DNA of 64,000 bases, from the NCBI RefSeq assembly GCF_017573505.1, contig NZ_JAGEOJ010000018.1, positions 174,151 through 238,150 on the forward strand, read 5' to 3'. The stretch is from Actinomadura barringtoniae (lineage in GTDB: Bacteria > Actinomycetota > Actinomycetes > Streptosporangiales > Streptosporangiaceae). Position 1 is the stretch's first letter. Every line of letters starts with the position of its first letter. Below are positions 1 to 8,071 of the stretch, in pieces. The notes beneath the pieces are model-generated. The model saw only the letters and a list, made by a program, of their open reading frames with translations, ran no database searches and was not told the origin of the DNA. Made by a program: the position numbers and the translations under genes.

Positions 1-1647
1 CTGACCGCCGGGCAGCGCGGGGCGCCCGCCCGCCAGCAGACGTTGCGCGCGGTCATCGACTGGAGCTGGGGCCTGCTCTCGGAGCAGGAACGGATCGTGC
101 TGCGCCGCCTGGCGGTCTTCGCCGACGGCTGCGCGCTCGACGCCGCCGAGGAAGTCTGCGACGGCCCCGATGTGCTCGACGTGCTGGCGCGCCTGGTCGA
201 CCGTTCCCTCGTCGTCGCCGCGAACGGTCGTTACCGGCTGCTCGAATCCGTCGCCGCGTACGCCGCCGAACGCCTCCGCGAGGCAGGCGAGGAACGGGAG
301 ATCCGCGCACGCCACATCGCCCACTACCTCGCCCTCGCCGAGCGCGCCGACCTGCGCGGGCTCGGCCAGTGCCCGTGGCTGCGCAAGCTCGACCACGAGG
401 TGGCCAACTTCCGTACGGCCCTCGACAACGCCGACGCCCATCAGGCGCTCCGCCTCGCCAACGCGCTCGCCTGGTACTTCTACCTGCGCGGCCGGTTCCA
501 CGAGGCCCGCCGCTTCCTGACGTTCGCGCTGGCCGTCGAGGGCGAGGCCCCGGCCGCCGTACGGGCAGCGGCGGTGACCTGGCAGGCCGGGATGACCATG
601 CAGCTGGGCGAGGGAGCTGACTCGGCGGAGCTGGCCGAGACGGCCCTGCGTGCGTACGACGGCGTGGACGATCCGCACGGCCGGGCACGGGCGGAGTGGT
701 TCCTGAGCCTGGTCACCTGGGCCTACAGCGACTTCGGCGCGACCGAGGAACGGCTCGAAGGCGTCCTCGACACGTTCACCACCTACGACGACCAGTGGGG
801 GGTCGCGGCGACGCTGAGCCTGCGCGCCACGCTCGCCGTCGCACGCGCCGACCTGCCGATGATGGAAGGCGACGGCGAGCGGAGCCTCGCCCTGTTCCGC
901 GAGCTCGGCGACTCGTGGGGGATGCTCTCCGCGAACGACGCCCTCGATCGCGTCGCCGAGGTGACCGGCGACTACGACCGTGCGGTGGAGCTGCGCGAGG
1001 AGGGCGTGCGGCAGGCCGAGGAGCTCGGCATGTGGGCCGAGGTGTCCTACCGGCTCTCGGGGCTGGGCCGCCTCGCGATGCTGACCCGCGACCTGGAACG
1101 CGCCCGCGAACTGCACGAACGGGCTCGTACGCTGGCGGTGAAGCACTCCAGCAAGTCGGCCGAGGAGTTCGCCGAGGTCGGGCTGGGGCTGGTGGCCCGC
1201 CGCGACGGCAGGCTGGGCGACGCCGAGTCCCATCTGCGCACCTGGCTGGGCTGGCTCGGCCGTGTCGGCGGCCAGAGCGGCACCGCGTTCGTCAAGGCCG
1301 AGCTCGGCTTCGTCGCCGAGCTGCGCGGCGACGCCGAGACCGCGCTCGCCCTCCACCGCGAGGGCTACGCGGAGGCGTACGCGACCCGTGACCCGCGCGC
1401 CGTCGCGCTCGCTCTCGAAGGCCTCGCGGGCGCGACCGTTCTCGCAGGTCGTGCCGCTGAAGGTGCCCGCCTGCTCGGCACCGCCGCGGCCGCCCGCGCG
1501 TCCGTCGGCGCGCCTCTGCCCACGGCCGAACGCGGCGACGTCGATCGCGTGACCGCCGCCGCGCACAAGGCCCTCGGCGAGGACGACTTCGCCGCCGCCT
1601 TCGCCGAGGGTCAGGCCATGGCCCCAGAGGACCACGCGATCGCCTAG
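1..1647 (+). CDS. ATPase/TPR transcriptional regulator, C-terminal part (5' truncated)
   Basis: The frame is open from base 1, so the gene begins upstream of the window; 548 codons are visible. The first residues (LRAVIDWSWGLLSEQER) match the winged-helix segment that follows the NTPase domain in large COG3903-type regulators (AfsR/SARP or LuxR relatives), with a typical F-A-D-G-C and RYRLLESVAAYA segment. From about residue 110 on, the protein is helical repeat of TPR type. No HTH is visible in this part, so the DNA-binding domain must lie in the missing N-terminus. It converges on the quinone reductase gene with a 7-bp gap. Target genes are unknown. Confidence 0.75.
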   Translation: MTAGQRGAPARQQTLRAVIDWSWGLLSEQERIVLRRLAVFADGCALDAAEEVCDGPDVLDVLARLVDRSLVVAANGRYRLLESVAAYAAERLREAGEEREIRARHIAHYLALAERADLRGLGQCPWLRKLDHEVANFRTALDNADAHQALRLANALAWYFYLRGRFHEARRFLTFALAVEGEAPAAVRAAAVTWQAGMTMQLGEGADSAELAETALRAYDGVDDPHGRARAEWFLSLVTWAYSDFGATEERLEGVLDTFTTYDDQWGVAATLSLRATLAVARADLPMMEGDGERSLALFRELGDSWGMLSANDALDRVAEVTGDYDRAVELREEGVRQAEELGMWAEVSYRLSGLGRLAMLTRDLERARELHERARTLAVKHSSKSAEEFAEVGLGLVARRDGRLGDAESHLRTWLGWLGRVGGQSGTAFVKAELGFVAELRGDAETALALHREGYAEAYATRDPRAVALALEGLAGATVLAGRAAEGARLLGTAAAARASVGAPLPTAERGDVDRVTAAAHKALGEDDFAAAFAEGQAMAPEDHAIA

Positions 1648-1654
1648 GGGAGGA

Positions 1655-2635
1655 TCAGGGGAGGATCAGCACCTTCCCGATCACCGCGCGGTTCTCGATG
1701 GCCGTGTGCGCGCCCGCCGCGTCCGACAGCGGGAAGGTCTTGCCGATGACCGGCCTGAGCCTGCCCGCAGCCACCTCGGCGAGCGCGGCGGCGGCCAGCC
1801 GCTGCCGCTCGGCGAGGTCGAGCTGCACGTCCCCGATGCCGTACAGGGTCACGCGGCGGCGTTCGACCTCCTGCGGGTCGAGCTCGGTGAACCCGCTGAT
1901 GGTCGCCCCGTGCGCGGAGAACCGCCCGCCCTCCGCCGTCGCGTCGAACGCGGCGCGCCCGATCTCGTCGCCGACCCCGTCGAGGACCACGTCGGCGCCG
2001 TGGCCGCCGGTCGCCTCCAGCACCCGTTCGGCCCAGCCCGGCTCGGAGTAGTCGACCGTGACGTCGGCGCCGAGCTCACGCGCGAGCTTGAGCTTCTCGG
2101 CGCCGCGCGCCGCCGCGATGACCTGCGCTCCGGCCGCACGAGCGAGCTGAACGAGGAGAATGCCCATCCCGCCGGTCGCGCCGACGACGAGCACGCGTTC
2201 GCCGGGCTTGATCGCCACGTTCTCCATCAGGCGCATGCCGGTCACGCCGTCGTGGATGAGCGACGCCGCGTCGTTCAGGCCGACCTCGTCCGGCAGCGGG
2301 ATCACCGCGTCCGCCGAGACCGCCACCCGCTCGGCGTAGCCGCCCTTGCCGCCCAGCCCGTTGGTGTACGTGGCCACCCTGCTGCCGACCAGGTCCTCCG
2401 GCACGCCGTCACCGGCCGCGATCACCTCGCCGGAGAGCCCGCCGCCCGGGATGTACGGCGCCGTGATCCCGAAGAACTCGCCGCCCCAGCCCGAGCGGAT
2501 CCGGGTGTCCACGAAGAGCGTGTCCACCGCCGCGACCCGCACGACGACCTCGCCGGGCCCCGCGTTCGGCTCCGGCTCCTCGCGCGCCACCAGCACCTCG
2601 GGCCCACCGAAACTCGCTGCCTCAATGACCTTCAT
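1655..2635 (-). CDS. NADPH:quinone reductase, zinc-free MDR family
   Basis: 326 residues with the medium-chain dehydrogenase/reductase fold. The N-terminal GroES-like domain carries GPEVL and GEVVVRVAAVD motifs. The Rossmann fold has VVGATGGMGILLVQLA, an AxxGxxG-type nucleotide site, at about residues 150-165. The cysteine and histidine ligands of zinc alcohol dehydrogenases are absent, which places it with zeta-crystallin-like quinone or enone reductases. It probably reduces quinones or reactive enones in the cytosol. The ATG has a GGGGAG ribosome site. It sits behind a SoxR-type promoter (2664-2694), so induction by redox-cycling compounds is likely. An 11-bp tandem duplication (1648-1669) covers its last codons and stop. 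Confidence 0.85.
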   Translation of the reverse strand: MKVIEAASFGGPEVLVAREEPEPNAGPGEVVVRVAAVDTLFVDTRIRSGWGGEFFGITAPYIPGGGLSGEVIAAGDGVPEDLVGSRVATYTNGLGGKGGYAERVAVSADAVIPLPDEVGLNDAASLIHDGVTGMRLMENVAIKPGERVLVVGATGGMGILLVQLARAAGAQVIAAARGAEKLKLARELGADVTVDYSEPGWAERVLEATGGHGADVVLDGVGDEIGRAAFDATAEGGRFSAHGATISGFTELDPQEVERRRVTLYGIGDVQLDLAERQRLAAAALAEVAAGRLRPVIGKTFPLSDAAGAHTAIENRAVIGKVLILP

Positions 2636-2663
2636 GTCCGCTCCCCATTTCGTCGTTGGGAGC

Positions 2664-2694
2664 AGTTTTCAACCTCAATCGAGCTTGAGGTCAA
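2664..2694 (-). promoter_or_regulatory. SoxR/MerR-type promoter with SoxR box
   Basis: On the minus strand, -35 TTGACC (2694-2689) and -10-like AAAACT (2669-2664) are separated by 19 bp, the overlong spacer of MerR-family promoters. The spacer carries the inverted repeat CCTCAA-N6-TTGAGG (2673-2690), which equals the half-sites of the E. coli soxS and Streptomyces SoxR boxes. The -35 overlaps the operator exactly as in soxS. The predicted start is about 20 nt upstream of the quinone reductase ATG. No soxR gene lies in the window. Confidence 0.8.
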
Positions 2695-2723
2695 CTCGCC
2701 GTCAGGGACTTCCGGATCAAATG

Positions 2724-2736
2724 CATACTCAGTATG
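2724..2736. promoter_or_regulatory. 13-bp inverted repeat, candidate operator of the efflux operon
   Basis: CATACT-C-AGTATG is a perfect palindrome about 100 bp upstream of the ABC permease start, in the divergent region shared with the quinone reductase. The size and position suit a dimeric repressor such as PadR or TetR, but no such regulator gene is adjacent. Confidence 0.4.
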
Positions 2737-2829
2737 GCGTACCGGATTGGCCTGCTGTATGGTCCTTGATCACTGCAATCCGGCAGGACTTTCACCAATG
2801 CCGCCTATGCCGTTCGGGGGCCTGTGGCC

Positions 2830-4053
2830 ATGCCCGTCTGGGGGATGCTGCTCTCCGCGTTCGCCGAGATCCGCACCAGCAAGGTCCGCGTGGGCCTGTC
2901 GCTGGTCTGCGTGTCGGCGATGGTCGCGGTGGTGACGCTCGCGATCGCGCTCGGCGGGCTGGCGCAGCAGGCGGTCGTGCAGACCTTCGAGCAGGAGGTC
3001 GGCCGCCCGGTCACGCTCGACATGCAGGTGCCCGACAACAACGGCAACTCCGCCATCTCGACCGACACGATGGCCCAGATCCAGCGGGACCTGCACCGCT
3101 ACCACGTCGTCGGCAGCCCGCTCCGGCGCGTGGAGCAGCTGCCCGTGCGCCAGGTCCTGCCCGGCGGCACCCGCCCCATCAAGGGCAACCCCGAGACCGG
3201 CGAGCCGCTCGTCACGGTCGGCACGAACCCCGTCCTGGACAAGATCCGGCGCCTGCACGTCGGGGCCGGGCGCTGGTTCGACCCGACCGACGACCACCGG
3301 TTCGAGCCGCAGCTGGTCGTCGGCGAGAACGTCGCCAAGCAGCTCGGACCGAAGCCGCTCGGCGCCGTCGTCGAGCTCGCCGGGCCGCGCAGCTGGATCC
3401 GCGGCCGCGTGGTCGGGGTGTTCTCCAAGTCCACGCCCTGGGCGCCCTCGGAGATCTACATGCCCTACAGCGCGATGGTGCGCTGGAACATCGGGCCGGG
3501 GAACACCTCGCTGATCGTGCGGGTGCCGAAGGCCGACGCCAAGCGCATCACCAAGCGGCTCAAGGACGACGCCGCCCGTTCCTGGGGGCTCGGCAACACC
3601 CAGATCATGGCGCAGGAGGGCGACACCTCGTTCATCAGCGGCACGTTCGGCAAGGTGCTGGTCGCGGTCGCGGTGTTCCTGCTGCTCCTCGGCTCGCTGC
3701 CGGTGCTGGTGCTCGGCCTGATGGCGGTGCGGCAGCGGCGCAGCGAGCTCGGCGTGCAGCGCTGCTTCGGCGCGACCGGGCCCGACCTGTTCCTCGGCGT
3801 GCTCCTCGAAGGGCTCATCGTGTCGTGCGCGGGCGGCCTGCTCGGCATCGCCGGGGTGTACGCGATCAGCGGGCCGCTCTTCGACGTCCTGTCCCACCGC
3901 GGCCCGTTCGGCGAGGCCGACCTCCACAGCAGCTTCCCCTGGCGGGCGGCGCTGCTCGGGATGGGCGTCGCGGTGTCGGTGGGGCTGTTCACCGGACTGA
4001 TCCCGGCGCTGCGCGCGATGCGGCGCTCGGTGATCCAGGCGATTCGCAGCTAG
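2830..4053 (+). CDS. ABC transporter permease, MacB/FtsX type
   Basis: 407 residues. There is one N-terminal membrane helix (about 22-45), a large extracytoplasmic MacB-PCD-like domain, then three helices (about 275-305, 325-350, 375-395) of the FtsX module; the cytoplasmic loop MAVRQRRSELGVQRCFGA is typical. It should form the membrane dimer of an efflux or lipid-extrusion transporter with the next two genes. A GTG six bases upstream (2824) is in frame, but the GGGGG ribosome site (2816-2820) is better spaced for the ATG at 2830. The adaptor follows after 13 bp. Confidence 0.85.
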   Translation: MPVWGMLLSAFAEIRTSKVRVGLSLVCVSAMVAVVTLAIALGGLAQQAVVQTFEQEVGRPVTLDMQVPDNNGNSAISTDTMAQIQRDLHRYHVVGSPLRRVEQLPVRQVLPGGTRPIKGNPETGEPLVTVGTNPVLDKIRRLHVGAGRWFDPTDDHRFEPQLVVGENVAKQLGPKPLGAVVELAGPRSWIRGRVVGVFSKSTPWAPSEIYMPYSAMVRWNIGPGNTSLIVRVPKADAKRITKRLKDDAARSWGLGNTQIMAQEGDTSFISGTFGKVLVAVAVFLLLLGSLPVLVLGLMAVRQRRSELGVQRCFGATGPDLFLGVLLEGLIVSCAGGLLGIAGVYAISGPLFDVLSHRGPFGEADLHSSFPWRAALLGMGVAVSVGLFTGLIPALRAMRRSVIQAIRS

Positions 4054-4066
4054 GAGACTTCGATCC

Positions 4067-5218
4067 ATGCCTCGTTGGGCGAACCGGCTGGTGAAGGCCG
4101 GGATCATCGCGGCGGTGCTCGCCACCGTCGGCGGCACGGGCTGGCTGGCCGGGCACGGCGCGGCCTCCCCGGAGCGGCCCACCGACGACCTGCCGGTCGC
4201 CGACCTGTCGCCGAAGCCGATCACGGTCACGAAGGGCGAGATCGTCAGCCGGCTGACCGTCGACGCGGTGGTACGGGCCGACCCGTCGACGCCCGTACGG
4301 TCGACCAAGCAGGGCGCGGTCGCGGCCGTCTACCGCAAGAACGGGCAGAAGGTCACCAAGGGCCAGACCATCCTCACCGTCAAGCTCCCGAGCGCGGATG
4401 AGGGCGACGGCGGCGACCCGGGCCAGGACGGCACGGCCAAGAAGCCGGCCAAGAAGCCGAAGGCGAAGATCGTCAGCGTCACGGCCCCGGTGTCGGGCAC
4501 GCTGACCGGCCTGAACGCGGCGGTCGGGCAGGACATCAACCCGTCCGAGCCGGTCGCCCAGATCGACCGGGGCCGCTTCCAGGCCGTCGCCACCATCGCC
4601 GGCAAGGAGGTCTACCGGCTCTACAACAAGCCCGAAGAGGTCAAGCTGGCGATCGATCACGGGCCCTCCCCGTTCCGCTGCAAGCTGCTCGCCTACGGCG
4701 CCGGGGCCTCCGACAAGGGCGGCAAGGGCTCGTCCGGCGGGGGCGGCGGTCCGCAGGACGGCGGCGGTGACAGTGGCGATGGCGGCGACCAGGGCGGCGG
4801 CGGTGGCGACAACGTCGAGGTGACCTGCCGCATCCCGTCGTCCGAACGGGTCTTCGCCGGCATCCGCGGCAAGATGGCGATCACGACCGACTCGGTGCAC
4901 GACGCCGTGGTGGTCCCGCTGTCGGCCGTGCTCGGCGAGAACGACAAGGGCCGCGTCACCGTGATCGGCGACGACGGCAAGCGCGAGATCCGCAAGGTCA
5001 CGCTCGGCATCAACGACGGCAAGCAGGTCGAGGTGACCGACGGGCTCAGCGAGGGTGACAAGATCCTCGACCGCGCCCCCGACGACCCCTCGTTCGACGC
5101 GCCCGGCAAGCCCGACGACGGCGGCGGCGACGGGGACTCGCCCCCCGACGACGGCGGCATGGACGGCGGCGACGGCGGCGGTGGCGGGGACGCGCCGGTC
5201 ATGGTGCCGAGCGGATGA
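4067..5218 (+). CDS. Membrane-fusion (HlyD/YknX-like) adaptor of the ABC exporter
   Basis: 383 residues. An N-terminal signal anchor (about 8-30) precedes two lipoyl/biotinyl-like halves: GAVAAVYRKNGQKVTKGQ near residue 85 and APVSGTLTGLNAAVGQDI near residue 140. A beta-barrel/membrane-proximal region follows (VVVPLSAVLG near 282). Two low-complexity Gly/Asp/Ser-rich stretches interrupt it (about 220-250 and the last 45 residues), unusual for the family and probably flexible. It likely links the permease to the cell exterior in a MacAB-like arrangement adapted to a Gram-positive envelope. Its stop overlaps the ATPase start (ATGA). Confidence 0.8.
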   Translation: MPRWANRLVKAGIIAAVLATVGGTGWLAGHGAASPERPTDDLPVADLSPKPITVTKGEIVSRLTVDAVVRADPSTPVRSTKQGAVAAVYRKNGQKVTKGQTILTVKLPSADEGDGGDPGQDGTAKKPAKKPKAKIVSVTAPVSGTLTGLNAAVGQDINPSEPVAQIDRGRFQAVATIAGKEVYRLYNKPEEVKLAIDHGPSPFRCKLLAYGAGASDKGGKGSSGGGGGPQDGGGDSGDGGDQGGGGGDNVEVTCRIPSSERVFAGIRGKMAITTDSVHDAVVVPLSAVLGENDKGRVTVIGDDGKREIRKVTLGINDGKQVEVTDGLSEGDKILDRAPDDPSFDAPGKPDDGGGDGDSPPDDGGMDGGDGGGGGDAPVMVPSG

Positions 5219-5967
5219 GCCACCGGGCCGGCATCGACCTCCCCGACCTCCCCGCGTCCGGCCGTCCGGCCGGGGAACCGGTGCTGGAGATCGACGGCGT
5301 CACCAAGCGCTTCAAGCTGCGCCGCCGCAAGGAGCCGCTGACCGTTCTGGAGAACGTGTCGCTTACCGTGCGCCCCGGCGCCACGGTCGCGATCGTCGGC
5401 CTGTCGGGGGCGGGCAAGTCCACTCTGCTCAACATCCTCGGCCTGCTGGAGCGGCCCGACCGCGGCACCGTGCGCATGTACGGCCGCGAGACCACGACGA
5501 TGCGCGAACGCGACCGGGCACAGCTGCGCGGCGAGACGATCGGCTTCGTCTTCCAGCAGCTGAATCTGCTGCAGCGCCGTACCGCCCGCCAGCAGGTCGC
5601 CGCGCCGCTGCTGTACGCGGGCGGTGACCGGCTCCGGCGCCGCTACGCCCTCGCCGACGAGGCCCTGCGCCGCGTCGGGCTCGGCGACCGGCTGCACTCG
5701 ACCCAGTCCAGCCTGTCGGGCGGCGAGCAGCAGCGCGTCGCCATCGCCCGCGCGCTCATCCGCGACCCGCGGCTGATCCTCGCCGACGAGCCCACCGGCG
5801 CCCTCGACCCGGTCACGGCCGGGCAGGTCATGGACCTGCTCTTCGACCGCGCCCGCGAGGAGGACCGGGCCCTCGTGCTCGTCACGCACGACCACGCGCT
5901 GGCCCGCCGGGCGGACGCCGTCTACGTCCTGGACGCCGGCCGCCTCACCGCCGGTGCCCCTGACTGA
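5215..5967 (+). CDS. ABC transporter ATP-binding protein, MacB/LolD type
   Basis: 250 residues. It has Walker A GLSGAGKST (about 63-71), the Q-loop in FVFQQLNLL, the signature LSGGEQQRVAIARAL, Walker B LILADEPTGALD and the switch histidine in VTHDH. The motif set and length match the MacB/LolD/FtsE subgroup that works with FtsX-like permeases. The ATG overlaps the adaptor stop by 4 bp, showing translational coupling and a three-subunit transporter. Downstream, an 18-bp unit containing GACCGGCGGTGCCCGG is repeated twice between this gene and the next; its role is unclear. Confidence 0.9.
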   Translation: MSHRAGIDLPDLPASGRPAGEPVLEIDGVTKRFKLRRRKEPLTVLENVSLTVRPGATVAIVGLSGAGKSTLLNILGLLERPDRGTVRMYGRETTTMRERDRAQLRGETIGFVFQQLNLLQRRTARQQVAAPLLYAGGDRLRRRYALADEALRRVGLGDRLHSTQSSLSGGEQQRVAIARALIRDPRLILADEPTGALDPVTAGQVMDLLFDRAREEDRALVLVTHDHALARRADAVYVLDAGRLTAGAPD

Positions 5968-6008
5968 CCGGCGGTGCCCGGCCGACCGGCGGTGCCCGGT
6001 TTCGGTCT

Positions 6009-6194
6009 CTAGGCCTTCGTGGGGCGGCTGAACATCCCGAACAGGGTCCAGAGGATGCCGATGACGATGGCGCCGATGATGGCCACCAGGCCGGTGGCGC
6101 CGCTGTCGAACATCGCCATGACGCCGACGAGCACGCCGTAGCAGATGGACAGGGCCAGCATGATTCTGCGGAAGAGGTCCTTGTTCATGGACAT
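6009..6194 (-). CDS. Small two-helix membrane protein, unknown
   Basis: 61 residues with two predicted membrane helices (about 11-30 and 35-55) separated by the loop FDSGATG, and basic ends (NKDLFRR, SRPTK). I chose the ATG at 6194; a second in-frame ATG lies two codons on. The family is not recognised. It converges on the ABC operon and diverges from the sensor kinase gene 78 bp away. It could be an accessory membrane peptide, but there is no direct evidence. Confidence 0.6.
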   Translation of the reverse strand: MSMNKDLFRRIMLALSICYGVLVGVMAMFDSGATGLVAIIGAIVIGILWTLFGMFSRPTKA

Positions 6195-6224
6195 AACGAT
6201 CGCGCCAGGTCGATCCTTGCCATA

Positions 6225-6240
6225 TCCACCGTTCGGTGGA
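6225..6240. promoter_or_regulatory. Inverted repeat upstream of the two-component operon
   Basis: TCCACCG-TT-CGGTGGA (7-bp arms) sits 33 bp before the sensor kinase ATG and about 31 bp before the divergent small membrane protein. It could be an operator, perhaps for the encoded response regulator, or a short hairpin. Confidence 0.35.
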
Positions 6241-6272
6241 CACGGGCACCGGAGACGAGGACGCTGCCGATC

Positions 6273-7454
6273 ATGACTGACCGCAGTCCGGCCGCGGCGC
6301 GGTCGGAGAACGTCTGGAACCGTTCCTACCCGTTCTGGGACGCCTACTTCGGCATCGTGCTGGTGGCGAGCGTCGCCGCGATGGCGCAGGACGACGACTC
6401 GCCGTGGTCGCGGGCGTCGGCGATCGCGCTGCTGCTCGCGCTGACCGTGGCCTACGTCGCGATCGGCCGGAGAGCCGTGCGCGCGGAGGGCCTCGGCGCA
6501 CGGGCGGGACTGGTGTACGCGGCGGTCGCCATCGCGCTCTTCCTCCCCGCCGTCCTGCTGGAGTCCACCAGCGCGATCGCGCTGTCGGCGCTCGTGCCGC
6601 AGATGTTCATGGTGCTCTCGACGGTGCAGGCCACCGCCGTGCTCGCCGTGCTCCTGTCCGGCCCCGGCGCCGAGTACCTCCTGCGCAGCGGGAGCGACCC
6701 GGTGTTCGTCGCCCTGGCCATGGTGATCGTGATCGCCAGTGCCGCCCTGCTCGGCACGTTCATCGGCCGGCTCGGCGTCCAGAACCGCGAGCGCGCCCGG
6801 CTCATCGAGGAGCTGGACCGGACCCGCGACGAGCTCGCCGAGGTCAGCCGGGAGGCGGGCGCGCTGTCGGAGCGCGAGCGCCTGGCCGGGGACATCCACG
6901 ACACGCTGGCGCAGGGTTTCACCAGCATCGGCATGCTGCTCGAGGCGGCCAGGCCGGCGACCGGCGCCAACCATCATCTCGACCTCGCCGCGCGGGTCGC
7001 CCAGGACAATCTCGCCGAGACGCGTGCGCTCATCGCCGCGCTGGCGCCGCCCGTCCTCGCCGGGGTCTCGCTGGAGGAGGCGCTGGGCAGGCTCGCGAAG
7101 GGCTTCGACCTGCCCGCGGAGCTGACCGTTCACGGCGAGGCGCGGCCGATGGAGACCGCGGCCGAGGTGGTCGTGCTGCGCGTCGCGCAGGAGGGGCTGG
7201 CGAACGTTCGCAAGCACGCGCAGGCCACCTCCGTTCGGCTGACGCTGACCTACGAGGCCGAGTCCGTCGGCCTGACCCTCACCGACGACGGGTGCGGCTT
7301 CGACCCGGCCCGCGCCACCGACGGCTACGGGCTGAACGGCATGCGGAACCGCGTCGCGCAGATCGGCGGAACGGTCGGCGTCGACAGCGCGGCGGGCGCG
7401 GGCACCACGGTCGCGCTGGAGGTCCCGGTGGAGGTCCCGTGCTCCGAGTCATGA
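6273..7454 (+). CDS. Sensor histidine kinase, NarL/DesK class (HisKA_3)
   Basis: 393 residues. The N-terminal half has five or six membrane helices without a large extracellular loop, so it probably senses a membrane or intramembrane signal. A short coiled linker leads to the dimerisation box ERERLAGDIHDTLAQGF with phospho-acceptor His209. The HATPase domain has the N-box (EGLANVRKHAQA), DDGCGF and a G-rich YGLNGMRNR segment. Its stop overlaps the response regulator start, so the pair is co-translated. Confidence 0.88.
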   Translation: MTDRSPAAARSENVWNRSYPFWDAYFGIVLVASVAAMAQDDDSPWSRASAIALLLALTVAYVAIGRRAVRAEGLGARAGLVYAAVAIALFLPAVLLESTSAIALSALVPQMFMVLSTVQATAVLAVLLSGPGAEYLLRSGSDPVFVALAMVIVIASAALLGTFIGRLGVQNRERARLIEELDRTRDELAEVSREAGALSERERLAGDIHDTLAQGFTSIGMLLEAARPATGANHHLDLAARVAQDNLAETRALIAALAPPVLAGVSLEEALGRLAKGFDLPAELTVHGEARPMETAAEVVVLRVAQEGLANVRKHAQATSVRLTLTYEAESVGLTLTDDGCGFDPARATDGYGLNGMRNRVAQIGGTVGVDSAAGAGTTVALEVPVEVPCSES

Positions 7455-8071
7455 TCGTCGATGACCATCCGATCGTCCGCGAGGGGCTGCGCGGCATGCT
7501 GGTCGCCGAGCCCGACATCGAGGTCGCCGGGGAGGCGGGCTCCGGCGACGAGGCGGTCGCGACCGCGCCGCGCCTGGCGCCCGACGTGATCCTCATGGAC
7601 CTGCGGATGCCCGACGGCGACGGCGTGAGCGCGATCCGGCGGCTCGGCGACGCCCATCGCATCGTGGTGCTCACCACCTACGAGGACGACGCCGACATCC
7701 TGCGCGCGGTCGAGGCGGGCGCGGCCGGCTACCTGCTCAAGAACGTCTCGCGCCACGAGCTCGCCGAGGCGGTGCGTTCGGCCGCCGCCGGGCGGACCGT
7801 CCTGACCCCGTCGGTGGCCGCGCGCCTCACCGAGACTCGCAAGGCCCCGGCGCCCGCCGTGCTGTCGGCGCGCGAACGCCAGGTGCTGGAGCTGGTCGCC
7901 GAGGGGCTCACCAACGTTCAGATCGCGCAGCGGCTCTTCATCGGCGAGCCGACGGTGAAGACCCATCTGCTGCGGCTGTTCGGCAAGCTCGGGGTGTCCA
8001 ACCGCACCACCGCCGTGATCACTGCGATGGAGCTCGGACTGCTCGGGCCAGCCCGTCCCGGACGGCCCTGA
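7439..8071 (+). CDS. NarL/LuxR-type response regulator
   Basis: 210 residues from the GTG at 7439 (LRVMIVDDHPIVREGL, the usual family start); an ATG at 7451 would give a 206-residue form overlapping the kinase stop by ATGA. The receiver domain has the acidic pair DD, the phospho-acceptor in VILMDLRMPDGDG and the TTY/K switch. A C-terminal LuxR HTH follows (SARERQVLELVAEGLTNVQIA). It is the partner of the preceding kinase. Its 3' end overlaps the convergent LysR gene by 53 bp. Targets are unknown; autoregulation through the repeat at 6225 is possible. Confidence 0.9.
   Translation: MLRVMIVDDHPIVREGLRGMLVAEPDIEVAGEAGSGDEAVATAPRLAPDVILMDLRMPDGDGVSAIRRLGDAHRIVVLTTYEDDADILRAVEAGAAGYLLKNVSRHELAEAVRSAAAGRTVLTPSVAARLTETRKAPAPAVLSARERQVLELVAEGLTNVQIAQRLFIGEPTVKTHLLRLFGKLGVSNRTTAVITAMELGLLGPARPGRP

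Noticed and set aside
2770..6249. Two open frames of more than 500 codons on the minus strand (2770-4308, 4693-6249)
   Set aside because: Both are antisense to the efflux operon with clear ABC motifs; their products are Arg/Pro/His-rich.
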